NCBI GenBank assembly: GCA_024349245.1
Contig: JALDNG010000015.1
Location: forward strand, 15,069,501-15,133,500
Direction: 5' to 3'
Source: Neodontobutis hainanensis
Taxonomy: Eukaryota; Chordata; Actinopteri; Gobiiformes; Odontobutidae
Length of the DNA: 64,000 nt
Positions 37,019-48,375 of the stretch are shown here, piece by piece (positions within the stretch are counted from its first letter, which is position 1; each line of letters opens with the position of its first letter). A program made the position numbers and the translations under genes. The notes under the pieces were generated by a model. The model was given only the letters and a program-made list of their open reading frames with translations, searched no databases and had not been told where the DNA came from.

Positions 37019-38202
37019 ACAGCCACATGGCGCTGAAAGTTTCTCCAGCCTTCAGGAGCTAGCTAATAAAGACTATACAAATGTTAATGATGATTATAAA
37101 TTTTAGTGTGATTAAATTAATTTGTGGTGTATAAACATTTATATAGTGCCAGTGAAATAGAGCTGACTATACTATACAATACAACCATTCACCATTAAAC
37201 AAACAAAAATATGGTCCACACACATAACAAAAGGAAATGTCTTTGGTTTCATAAATGTTGTATTTCTCCCTTTTGTGTGGCTTTGTTTGTAAAAGAGCAT
37301 CACAGTAATTAGACCTGAGTGTCCTCTAACAGTAATAGACACCTGTGAGCCCTTCATAAACAAGTTGTTTCCATGTCAACGCATGTATGGCAGTTTTCCT
37401 GCTGTGCATCCTGCAGCTGTCTCCTGCACACACATTAACGTGTGTATATGCATGTACATGTGCTGTGCGCCCTGTCATTACAATGATTGGGGTCATTTTT
37501 TTACCTCTAAAGATGGGGCCTGGGGCCACTCTGGGATCAGCCAGTTCTGCCTAATCCAAGCCTCCTCACCTGGCATGTTTATAGTTCCAGTAGAGGATGA
37601 GGTGAGGCGGGGGGGTGGCGTGCCATGGCTGGGTCGGTTCATCTCACAGCCTGACAGGTCGACACACAAATTATGCACATAGGCGTGAGTACATATGCAC
37701 TTCACACATGTGCACATGCTGGTCCATTTCAAATAACACAAATCCAAGAATGTATACTGTACCAACACTTTTATAAGCACACGCACCCATAATCTATTAA
37801 CTTGTGCTCACATACAACCCTACAAGGTCTATGATCCCAATATCTGGCTAATGCGGGGGTGATAGAGAGGTCAGCCTGTCTGACTTTGAGCAGAATCCCC
37901 CTGTGGCTTGCCCCAGCCATCCCCCCTGGCATGTGTAACAGGACCTGTCCATGCTGTCTCTCTCTCTCTCTTACACTCGCTGCCCCTGCACCCCCTCCCC
38001 CACTCACTGTCTCCCTACTGGCTATGGTATAAATAGATGGCTCATGCTTGCTGCATTATCCTGAAGGGGCTATGGGAAGTTGCAGAGGCCATACATTGAT
38101 CTGACATATCCATAATACAATAAAGGGTGACATATGAATAAGTGGAGGCACTGTCACAAAAAAAAAAAATTAGGACACAATGCCTTGGATTTTGTTCATT
38201 TA

Positions 38203-38280
<78 letters not shown>
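38203..38280. repeat. (AAT)26 microsatellite
   Basis: Uninterrupted AAT trinucleotide for 78 nt. It generates artefactual poly-Tyr and poly-Ile frames on the minus strand. Confidence 0.97.
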
Positions 38281-38281
<1 letters not shown>

Positions 38282-39687
38282 GTATAGTATATAGTATAGT
38301 GTATAACATATAGAAAAGTATAATGTATATAGAATAGTATACCAGTATAAGAAATTAAGAAATGTGCCAGTGACTCTTTCTTTAGAATGTGAGGATACAT
38401 AAACAAGGCAAATCTTTGGCTTTTGCAGAATAACTAGTGCAGTGACTAACCACTGAACCCTAAGAAACCCATAGATCAAGTTACAAGGTTATGGCACTTT
38501 ACTTTGTCAAACTATCTGTACAAGTCAGCTTTAGTATTGATTGAGCTCGGCTTTGTAGCACTTAGACTAAAGTGTGATTAAATTAAAGTGGCTTTTAGAT
38601 CATATGTGATAAGATATGGATATTGTGTTCTGCTGTATTCTTGCTAAGGGTACTATCATAGTTTCCTGTGTATATTTGCATATCGTTCTGATTCCTTGAT
38701 TGGTTTAGCCCCTAAGCCTTTCTGGTGAGCTATTGGTTTACGCTGAAGATGTATACTAGTTCTTACCACCTTAAATTTGAGTAGCGCTTGCCAAGTCATC
38801 TATGGAGAGCTAAAGATTTTCAAACAGACAACTTGTTGTTAAATCAGGCATCATTTGATTGTATTGCTTTCACTTCCAGTCTACATAGGTGTATTGTACA
38901 GTGAATATTTTTATGTCTCTGGTATCATACATACCAGCTGGCCTGACTTGAAAGCAGAAGTTTTCTTGGACTTGCTTTCTTTCGGTCAGGACCCCACAGC
39001 CATTTACTATATTAGATTGAAGTGTGTCAAGTCAGCAGAGTGAGAGGAGTGAGTGTATTAAGTATTGACCTTATGAAGTCTGAGCCCTTCAATGCTGAGT
39101 TTTTAGCTTGGCTGCACAATGCAACTTCACTTGAATGCTGATAAGCTCTGTGTACACTTTCCATATAGTGTTATTTGTTACTAGATTTGCATACCATATT
39201 TTACTGTTACCTTTGGCTCGGATTGAAATTAGCTCAAATCTACATTAAACACTTTGTTTTAATCATTTTCCTCAGCAAGTTTCTGCATTTTGTGTCAATG
39301 CTTTGTCTGTCATTTGCATGCTCTACTTACAGTCTGCTTATAGAGTACAGTGTTGTAAGTAAGCCAGTGTTAAATAATGCACAAACCTTTAGACCTCCTA
39401 CTAAGCCGAAACAATGTGGCTCATAGCTGCAGACATGCATAAAAATGTCTGTAATGTGGCCGTATGTTTATACTGTGCATTTGCACAGTCACAATCATTA
39501 TATTAGAAAGGCACATGCTAGCAAAGACTCACCTCAAATGGCCGCAGTGTGCACGTATGCAAAGTGGCATACATTCAAAAGAAGGACAACAAAGAACATG
39601 GTCAATTTTTTTTTTTTTTTGGAATGTTGTGTTACTTTCATTCCTTTATTTATTTGTCTTAACATTGTTTTATTTAGGATTTTTCAG

Positions 39688-39765
39688 ATGAACCCTACCT
39701 GAGAGAATCTGCAATGTGGAGGTGAGAAACAAGTGCTGCCTCGTTGGCTGTGTGTTATGGAGCAG
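39688..39765 (+). ncRNA. Candidate exon of the let-7 primary transcript with two tandem donors
   Basis: A long T-rich tract precedes TTTTTCAG| (AG at 39686-39687). Two donors follow, each starting GTGAGAAAC: GTGGAG|GT at 39722-39723 and GAGCAG|GT at 39766-39767. This gives alternative exons of 34 and 78 nt. It lies about 0.5 kb upstream of let-7a on the same strand. Exon status is inferred from splice signals only. Confidence 0.3.
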
Positions 39766-40291
39766 GTGAGAAACATTAACAGGACAGCAGCTGCAGCTCT
39801 GATTTGCACATGTGGCCCAAGAGTTAGAACGCACCTACTCTCTGCACTGGTTGCTAGTGTTAACATGCTTCTTATTGAAACGTACAAGCAGTGCTAACAA
39901 ATTCACGCAACCTCAGAATTTCTTTTGCATTAGAGTAACAGTATAATTAGAGTAGAAATTTAATATTTTTTCTCCAACACACATGTAGTTAGACCAAGTT
40001 CACTCAAAGAACCCTTTTTTCAAACTCATTTGAATATGAAAATATACTGTGTATCTATGCTATTTGTTTAGGGCACATGTACCCAACCATTTGAATTCAC
40101 AGTGTTTCCAGAAACGAACCTAATGACCCAGCCAGGACAATGTGTTCTTTGCATAGGAGACTTACAGCTGAAATGTCTCTGAGGAGAATGGCATGTGTTG
40201 TTATGTTTCTGTGAATGATAGCGATCGCTCAGCAGGCTGTGTGCCAGAAGAGGAACGAGGAACCACTCTTTGTTTATAAAGACTGTCCTTT

Positions 40292-40370
40292 GGGGTGAGG
40301 TAGTAGGTTGTATAGTTTTTAGGGTTGTACCCTCCCTGTCAGATAACTATACAACTTACTGTCTTTCCTG
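40292..40370 (+). ncRNA. mirlet7a: let-7a microRNA precursor
   Basis: The 22-nt mature 5p arm at 40296-40317 matches canonical let-7a, with seed GAGGTAG and the ...TGTATAGTT end that separates let-7a from let-7b and let-7c. The 3p arm at about 40347-40367 begins CTATACAACTTACTG and pairs with it to form the usual let-7 stem with a loop of about 29 nt. Let-7 miRNAs repress many developmental and metabolic mRNAs after Drosha/Dicer processing. Its partner let-7b lies about 400 nt downstream on the same strand, and ppara follows, as at the mammalian let-7a-3/let-7b/PPARA locus. Arm identity is seen in the sequence; expression is inferred. Confidence 0.97.
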
Positions 40371-40507
40371 AAGTGGCTGTAAAGTCATCGGATGCCATTG
40401 TTGGAGCCTTTCGAATGAAGACTGACACTGGATTGTACAAGTTTACATTCTTCCTTGAAAGATTGTAATTTAAAAGCTGTGATGATACTTGTGGTATGTG
40501 ACTTTTA

Positions 40508-40548
40508 AATAAAAATAATATGTATTCTTATGAAATGAAAAAAATAAA
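40508..40548 (+). terminator. Tandem polyadenylation signals between let-7a and let-7b
   Basis: AATAAA at 40508-40513 and again at 40543-40548, followed by a T/GT-rich tract (GCTGTTTGCTGCTTTGTAG and TTTTTC runs) near 40560-40590. Such a layout can direct cleavage and polyadenylation. Use is unproven, and AATAAA is common in AT-rich DNA. Confidence 0.3.
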
Positions 40549-40695
40549 ATGTTCTCTATTGCTGTTTGCTGCTTTGTAGTTTTTCTTTTATATATTACAT
40601 CTGTACAAGATCTTTTCACTTGGTGTCGGTGCTATAAAAGAATGTGTTAAAATTAACATATGCTACTCACATGCAGCATGTTTGTGATGTTCGTA

Positions 40696-40779
40696 CGGGG
40701 TGAGGTAGTAGGTTGTGTGGTTTCAGGGTGGTGATTTTGCCCGATCAGGAGATAACTATACAACCTACTGCCTTCCCTG
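40696..40779 (+). ncRNA. mirlet7b: let-7b microRNA precursor
   Basis: The mature 5p arm at 40701-40722 matches canonical let-7b (seed GAGGTAG, ...TGTGTGGTT end). The 3p arm at 40756-40777 begins CTATACAACCTACTGCC and matches the known let-7b-3p. The stem base CGGGG/CCCTG also matches the vertebrate let-7b hairpin; the loop differs somewhat. It probably shares a primary transcript with let-7a 400 nt upstream. Confidence 0.98.
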
Positions 40780-40912
40780 AAGGGCAGCAATACTTCACCA
40801 ACCCAAAACTACATTTTTACATCTGTTTAAACATAAAGCAGGTCATCACACATTAGATTGAGTTATGTAGGTTCAAAGGGTAAAATGTGTTCCTTTTTTG
40901 TTATTTCTAACT

Positions 40913-40918
40913 AATAAA
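40913..40918 (+). terminator. Polyadenylation signal with GU-rich downstream tract (candidate end of let-7 primary transcript)
   Basis: AATAAA 135 nt after the let-7b hairpin is followed at about 40938-40975 by a strongly GT/T-rich tract (GTGTATTTGTCTTTG). This is a better signal-plus-downstream-element pair than most in the window. Function inferred. Confidence 0.35.
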
Positions 40919-43900
40919 TATGCATGTACATATGAATTTGTGTATTTGTCTTTGTTTTATTTTGGTTTGTCTTACAACACAAGTTAATTATATTGAGAAA
41001 CTGTTGTGGAATGCCTAAATTATAAAAAAAAAATATCGCTGGGAAAACCACAGTTGATTCTCTTCAGACTCTTCTGAGATCACCAGACACATTCAAAAGC
41101 CCAGATGGCTTAGGCACAGTGTCACCTACAGAGCTGCAGTATGATTCATGTGCTAACAGATGACGGTTACAGTACTGGAGCACTTTCTGGCCAGGACAGC
41201 ACACACACAAGATGAGGTGAGTGCCAGCAGCTATCAGGCCAACTTGGGCATCAGACATGCCTCAGTGTCTGGGACTGCAGCCCCATATCTTATATCAAGG
41301 GGGAGTGTTTCTTTAAGATAGAGCACTCACTCATTACCATAATTTACCATATTACACCAGAGAACTAATTTTTACCTGGCCTACCACGCCATAAACAGAC
41401 TTTTAATTGGATAAAAAGGACACCTGATAATACTTTAATTTATAATTCTGGTACACTTGTGTTATTGACTGAACACTTTTGTTTTAATAGTGTTTTAAAC
41501 CATCAAAACACATTATTAATTAAAAGAAAATTTTATTTAAAAAACTTTTATTGTTATCCCATTTGTTTAGACCAGGGCTGGCTGTTCGTGCCACGCCCAC
41601 AGGAGCGGCCCCCTCCAGCCCCATATTGAACTGATTTGAGCCTTGGCCCTGGCTTTGGAGCAAAGTGGACAGAATACTAAGGCCGATGAGACAAAGGCTC
41701 TGTGTGCATCCTGTCTATTGGTTGAATTTCAAAATGCCATAGTCCATTTTTCATCTTTACTTGCCTCGTCACTTCACTTGCAAAGAGGTTTGAAATTCGT
41801 TTGAAATCCACCTTCACCATGACATAAAGAACTAATGAAAAGCCTTGTGCGCATAATAATGAATGATAATGAATGCTACAGTTTATAAATACTTTTTATT
41901 AAAACAAAGTTGCCAGGTGTTTGGAGAAAAAAGTCTGAAGTAGTGTCAAAGCCTTGAAATGATGTCATTACTGTATAAATGGAACAGATTGAATAAGTGG
42001 ACAGGACTGAAGCCTCTCACAAATAAACCATGCAGTGGGCGTTCGCTAAAAACATGCTTAAATGCTTGTTTCTATGGTTTTAGCAAATAATTAACCTGCC
42101 ACAAAAGTATGTGACACTGCTTATTTTTTCTCCTACTTTGTAGTTGTACTCTATATAAATTTAAAAATCCTGCACCAAGAAGACTTTAAATTATAGCCAT
42201 AACAGTCGCTAATGCCAAACTAAGTTTTAAAGAGGTGTTAGATCGCCACCCAGTGGTTTCAAACAGAAAGAACTAGCAACAATAGTTCACATGTAGGTCT
42301 ATTATACTAAATTGAAAGTTGACAGGGATTTATTTATTTATTAATTTATAGTACAGATACAGTTTATTTAAGTTGCAAACATTAGGCCGATGCTCCGGGT
42401 GATGCTCATCTGGGTTCCAGAGATGATCCAAGGCACTGCTCGGGTGGCCCCAGCAGCCCTAGATAATTTATTGATAAAATGCAGTGAATTTATTTATTTA
42501 CAGGGAATAATGAACATTAGGAAACCAGCTTTTATTTTAACATGGTCAAATACATAAATAAAACGAACACTTCTCAGCAGTAGATGGCAGCAAATGTCAG
42601 TCAGCTGCAGCAACTCCATAGTCCATCCCCACGTCTCATATGGACCCTAAATTGTAGGGTGAAATAGATTTTCCACGAAATAGAAAAAAAATGTTAACAC
42701 TTATTTGATTATAAACTCCATATGGTGATGTAATATGTAACCATATGCACTAGCTGAGCAGAACCATTCATAGACCTTGCACCTATTTGACTCTGTTCAT
42801 TTTCTTCTGGTTAGGGACAGACATGTTGTAAGAAAACGAAGCGCTCGTCAGTCATTGTATTATCTGGATGTGGAAATGTCTGAGTTCTCGGTTCTGGGTT
42901 AGGTCTCTGTTGAATTGTGAAAGCAGCTGTTGTCCAGACAGACTGTCTTGACCAGAGCCCATTACTTTTGCTGTGTGCGCTCGCTCTTGAGTCATGTTGC
43001 AACGAGCTGTATCATCCAACTCGTATGTTTCTGCACGTCGCACTCATATGGAGAAAGTATCAGCTTACTGGGTCACTGGCCCAATGCACTGCAGCTGGAT
43101 TTGTGGCAATTCATTTATGACAAGACTTTAAATAGAAGAAATGCAGTATGTAAGGCCTTATAATAGAGACAGGTCAGTTCTGACTCACTTTGGCAGATGT
43201 TTACAACAGTAATTATGTCCCTATAATTCATTGATCATCACAGTATAATAATTTAAATGTTTAGTTAAAGGGGGCTATCAAATTATTGGCAGAGATTAGT
43301 AGTTCAATTATGAATTGACACTGGTCTTGTAACACCACAGTGCATTTGTATTGTTATATGCAGAGCCTGCAAAGTAAGGAGTCTGACAGATCAGTACAGA
43401 TCAGCCTGTAATGTGATGCCACCATTGCTCTTCTAAAGACGTGGACAGGCTGTGCTGAGACATGGCACAGCGAGTGAAATGAGGAAATAAAAAAGAAAAA
43501 ATATGTTTTGTGTTGCATCTGGAATCAAATGGAATAACACAAGTATCCCTTAGAGACATATTGCATTAAATTCACCCTCATAACTTGGCCACAGTCTGCA
43601 AGGAGCAGAATGTTTTTTCCAGCTGCCATTGCACTCATGAAAGAAGATAGGGCTATATGCTGAGTCAGCAAACTTATATTCAATATGTAATATATGTAGA
43701 CATAAATAATGTCACAATGATCCCAGTGCATCTGGAAATATGGCTCATCTGTACTCATCTCAAGACATATGGTCTCTCCATATAAAGAGTCACTTACAAT
43801 ATGCTGGTCTACCTGGAGCGGCTATAACCGATAATGTTCAGTGAATCATTCAAGCTCCACTGAACATTATACTTTCCTTGGAGTATAATATTGTGGTATT

Positions 43901-44449
43901 TCTTTGAAAGACATATAGTTGTAGTCCACCTATATCTATATGTGATTTATATCTTGAATTTATACTGTAGATTTAGCATTTAGATTATATTCCCTGTAAA
44001 TAAGCATTCATGCATATAGGCCCTGCTTTGTATGACTGGCTGTATGCAACTAATTATCTCTAAAACAGATTGTTACTGTAATAGCTTGAGCTCTCTTGGA
44101 TCATTGTGTGGACCAGAACTGTGCCAGAGCAGTTTTGTTATGTGGGTATATACAGTATGTATGGGTTTCTCTTGCACGTCTCTTACATAATGCCTTGGGA
44201 TATGGCAAAAAGTTGAATTTATATAGAGGTTTGAAATTTTGTTGTGGGTCATATTAGGACAGTATGCAAATATTTTGATAGGCTAAGTGAGTCAAGACAC
44301 TTAATCTAGGTCTGGCACAGGTAGCCTATGTTTAAGCTCTCATCCGAGTTATTTGGTCTAGAATCGGTTCGGCTGGCAGCATTAACAGTTACTTGGTCCG
44401 TCCTCAGCTGGTCTACATTTGCTTAGGGGGCGTCCTTCTCAATGGAATA
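40919..44449. other. Non-coding stretch between let-7 and the ppara promoter
   Basis: No gene recognised. It contains a 13-bp perfect hairpin at 43831-43870 (listed separately). Short open frames have no domains. Confidence 0.45.
43831..43870. repeat. 13-bp perfect inverted repeat
   Basis: ATAATGTTCAGTG (43831-43843) and CACTGAACATTAT (43858-43870) are exact reverse complements around a 14-nt loop. It lies about 0.6 kb upstream of the CpG-rich probable ppara promoter. The stem is too short for a miRNA precursor. It could form a cruciform or serve as a palindromic binding site. Confidence 0.8.
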
Positions 44450-44752
44450 AGCTCGACTCTTTCTATTTGCTGAGAGCATAGGTGTGTCAGTGGGGGCGCG
44501 CCTTCTCTCCGCCAGCTGTCAATCTAGACGTCACTTCCTGCGGGTGTGAGCTCCATGCCCCCGCTTTGGATGGTCGTGGTTGGGGATTTTTGACAGCCGC
44601 TGTGCTGTGGGTGAAAAAAAAAAACAAGGACGGCGGAGCTCGGGGACTATATTTCCTCCGTCTCTCTTCTGTCGATCCTGCAGCGACTGCTTCACAACAC
44701 AAACTCTTTTTCTTTCGCTATGGCCGCTTCGGATGGCGCTGTCTGCTCCAAG
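44450..44752 (+). promoter_or_regulatory. ppara: Probable ppara promoter and first non-coding exon
   Basis: A GC- and CpG-rich island in AT-rich DNA. It includes GGGGGCGCGCC, a GACGTCA CRE-like core directly followed by CTTCCTG (ETS-like) near 44528-44540, and a CTATATTT box near 44648. It ends at CTCCAAG|GTACAT with GT at 44753-44754, a usable donor on the plus strand. It is the only such island between let-7b and the first coding exon, as expected for the ppara 5' end. An ATG in good context (GCTATGG, 44720-44722) opens an 11-codon frame to the donor. It cannot be the receptor start, because splicing to the exon at 53483 meets a stop at once. Confidence 0.55.
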
Positions 44753-46420
44753 GTACATGTCTTTATTGGGCTTTTTGTCTTGTATTTACACAGACCCCTG
44801 CATGCATCTCAGTGAGTGCATGTAGAGGAATTTACCTTCGATACTCAATGCAACATGCAGTAATGGGTAAAGGACGAGGCAAATATCCCAAAGCGTAAAA
44901 TATAAATGTTGTTACAGCCCAATCATGTTATTTCTGCACGATTCTAATGCCATTGTTATTGTATAGAGGCAGGCTAATCTGATTTTAGTTGGCACGCCTG
45001 CGCAGCTCCATTGATGTTGTGTCAACGTGTTTTGTCTGTTAACTCCTCTTTTTGTAACTATGAATAAGCCGGTGGAGTGCCTATAGTGATGTTATATGAG
45101 ATAAATACTATTATAATAGTTTAGTCAGGCATTAGACACCTGCAACTCACCTGCGGTAACATACATTTTGCTCTCTCAATTTAATTCAATTGTTGATTGT
45201 TAAAACGCTATACTTTCAAGCCTGTAATAAGATGTCCTATCAGCATTTATAAACGCTAAAAATAATAATAATAGCAAAGTAAACAAGTTAATTAATAAAA
45301 ACACAGAATGTTTTTGCTGAAACGATGTCAATAAAAACAAACAATGCAGTGACTATGGCAGGTGTGGCAGTGTCAGAGCCCAAGAGGAATCTATGCACCT
45401 TGTAGGCTACTGTCAGTCTGAGGTGAAACTGCAAGCCTATATCAAGCACTGGACATGGCAGACTGAGAAAGTTACCCAAATGCGTCTGTAATAGCTCACA
45501 CTTTCATGTAGCAACTGAAATATTTATCCCACCTTATTACAATATGTCTCCTGGCATTTACACATTTACTCACTGTACATGTGCCAGTGTTATTAGGATA
45601 AGTTTGACAGCATCTCTCTCTCCAGCCGCTTGTTTTCTACTGTTTCCTGATGTTGACTGGGCTTATTTATTGTATCATTTCTTCATCTAACCTGAAACTG
45701 TTTAAAATAATAAACGTGTAAAATTACTACAGTCACATTCATTTTTATTTATTTTATTTATTTTTATTTATTTTTTCTCTGCGTATAGTTATATTGTTTT
45801 TTATCATCTATGTTGTTGCTCCAAACCTAAAGCATTAGACTTTGTTTAAAATGGAAATGTATCTGTTGTTGGCTCATTTCCAGATCATATGTTTAGGTGA
45901 TATTGATTTAGATGAAGTTAGTGTGTACATTTAGTAATACAGTAATGTGTAATAGGGTTGTAAGTGACCCTTAAACCACTCTCCACATCATCGTGGCATT
46001 TACTCTCAGGCCAAAGGTCTTCACTCAGCATTTACACTTCTTTCTGTATTTGGTTAATGCTTTACGTGGGATTTTAAGTCCTAGGGTTACGCACTGCAAA
46101 TATTTACACATTGTAGTACAAATGCAATACAAAACAAATCTGCTGGACTCTTAATGCAGGGGTTTAATAAGAAATAGCATTATTTGTGTAATGCATTGTT
46201 AAAGCATTAGAAAACGTATCTCTCTAATCACTCTCTTGGTGACCTTATGTTGTATTATTTTTTGAGCTACTACTTTCTGCAGCTGTGTTCTGACAGTTTG
46301 ATATTTGTAAGACTGAGAACTGTAATCTTTGTCACATTCATGGTCTGACAGATGGACAGAGTTAGAGAAATAAGGAAAGAAAAAAGTTACGTTTCCTTTT
46401 TTTTAAATCTGGACTTTCAG

Positions 46421-46472
46421 GTTCTCAACAGTCTCAAGGGTTTATGTTTCTCTTTGTTATGGGTTCATACAG
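46421..46472 (+). other. ppara: Candidate small non-coding exon of ppara
   Basis: A pyrimidine-rich acceptor (CTGGACTTTCAG| at 46420) is followed 52 nt later by a strong donor, CATACAG|GTATGT (GT at 46473-46474). Mammalian PPARA has a non-coding exon between its first exon and the start-codon exon, so a counterpart is expected. This one is proposed only from splice signals. Confidence 0.25.
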
Positions 46473-47994
46473 GTATGTGTTGGAAGTGTGCACACTAAAC
46501 TTGTTCGTCTGACCTATTTGTCAGTTTTACTATTGGCAACAGAGCTGTTCTGTTTAAGCAAAGATCATCTTCAATCTTCATCAGTTTTGTTATGTGTAAA
46601 ACTACAACTTACGAAAGCTCATGTTACAATGTGGTCATACAGCCCTGTTATTGACATATTGACCTCTGCAATTCCTGAAGTGTGAGGTCAACCCCAAACA
46701 AATGTGTATCTATGTAACGTGTGCTGACATTTAAAAAGTGACACATCTCTTATTTTACCCTTTTAAAATAACTTGTAAAATTATCACCTCATCCCAGTAG
46801 GCTAATGAAGCAAAGAGCAAGTATAACCCAAGATATTACATGATAGCCTGGCTTTAAATATTATAGTCATTTTATAACTTTACTTTGATTTATTTGCATC
46901 TAACTAACACAGACCATCATGTTATTCACAAACCGCTGTTTTAAATTCACAATTTTTTTGTAGTCACTGGTCACTGTGTTATTCTAAGTTTGACCTTTTA
47001 TCTGAGCCAGTCCTGCTCCTCTATGAGCCTTCCTCCTGTTCAAGTCCCACTGGGATGAATTGGATTGGGGCCTCGCTGTTAGTCTTACAGTAAGCATCTC
47101 TAGACTGGATATTGTCTGTGCTAACGACTAGACAGGACTGCTGCGTGTAAGACCAAGTGTGGAGTTGATGGGTATGATTGTGTTTGTAATGATTTCATCT
47201 GCCAGTACAATCCAAGGCTCTTGTGATCATTTTTTGTAACATACTGACAAAGCCCTGTTCCTATACTTACTCTTCTGATTCTAACTTACAAATTCTCTTA
47301 CAAACAAAACCTTTCACCTTATAGGTCCATACCTATCTCATCTAAATGAGATAACACAGATGACACTTAATATGTTGAAACCAAAACATCATCTGTGTTT
47401 TGATTTCCTTCTACTTCCATTTTGTAAAATGTGCAATAATAATAATAACAACAATAACGTTAAATACTTATTATGTATGCTTAGCACCCAAAATGTCTAG
47501 TAATAGAATATAATTAATTAAATTATTATGGTTAAACATGCTTTACTATAGAAGATGATCAGTGCATGACAGTCACCAGGTCTGTGTCCTGCATGCCTGG
47601 TGTCCTTAAATACGTAGGCTGGTTTAGGAGCCAGAAAAGATGAACTCAGGACTCCAATGTCATGCTGGAAAATGTAATAAGAGACAAACTGCTGTATGAG
47701 CACAGATAAATGCATCAAACACTTTCAGTAGAAGGAGTAGAAGCAAAAAAAAACCAAAAAACTAAAATTGCATAAAAAAAGTTTAGAACCAGGGTTTATT
47801 ACAGTTTTACAGAACACAAGCTACATAATAATAACAAGAATTAGAAAGGTAATAAACGTTAACCCATGGAAAATTTCTCCAATCATGCATGAGTAAACAA
47901 ATGGAGTTATTCTGATCCAGTTGTGTATACTGGGGGCTATAAGGAAGAGTTCTTTAGTCTTAAAGCCTCTTAGAAGTAGCTGTGTTTTAGCCTT

Positions 47995-48375
47995 GTTGTT
48001 CTGGGCTAAAGACCAGGATGTGAGAACTTAATCCAGCCTGCTTCAACCTCCTTAAAAAGTATACACATTGGTGGGCTTTTTTAATAATGGTGGCCGTGTT
48101 GGCAGTCCATGTGAGGTCATTTGAGATGTGCACACTCAGGTATTTACCATCTCTTCAGCTGTTCCTCCAATGAAGAGTAATCCATAGTATTTCCTTTGGG
48201 TTTCTCCACATTGATACAGTAGTTGTTTGCCTTGCACTATTCCAAACAATTTTCCACCTTCTGTATGACTCATTATTGTTGGAAATCAGTCCGACCATAG
48301 CTGTGTCCACTATATGATGGCTTGGGTAATTGGCAGATTATGTGAGGAGCGTGTACAGCAGGGGCCTCAGGACAC
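47995..48375 (-). mobile_element. Decayed L2/Maui-type LINE reverse-transcriptase fragment
   Basis: On the minus strand, conceptual translation with frameshifts gives LRPLLYTLLT near 48370, VGLISNNNES near 48290, then KYLSVHISNDLTWTANTA near 48150 and KKAHQCVYFLRRLKQAGLS near 48050. This is the order of the conserved C-terminal RT region of L2-type elements (LLYSLYT... VGLI... LGVHIS-DLTW... YFLR-LK-AGL). The catalytic FADD motif is lost and stops are present, so it is a dead relic. Family assignment rests on this pattern, not on a search. Confidence 0.65.

Larger units (their letters stand above)
34601..39687. other. Non-coding stretch upstream of let-7
   Basis: About 5.1 kb without a recognised gene. 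Listed separately are a DR4-type element at 37003-37018 and an (AAT)26 microsatellite. Presumably intronic or upstream of the let-7 primary transcript. Confidence 0.45.

Noticed and set aside
38042..38479. 145-codon minus-strand frame with poly-Tyr
   Set aside because: Caused by the (AAT)26 microsatellite.
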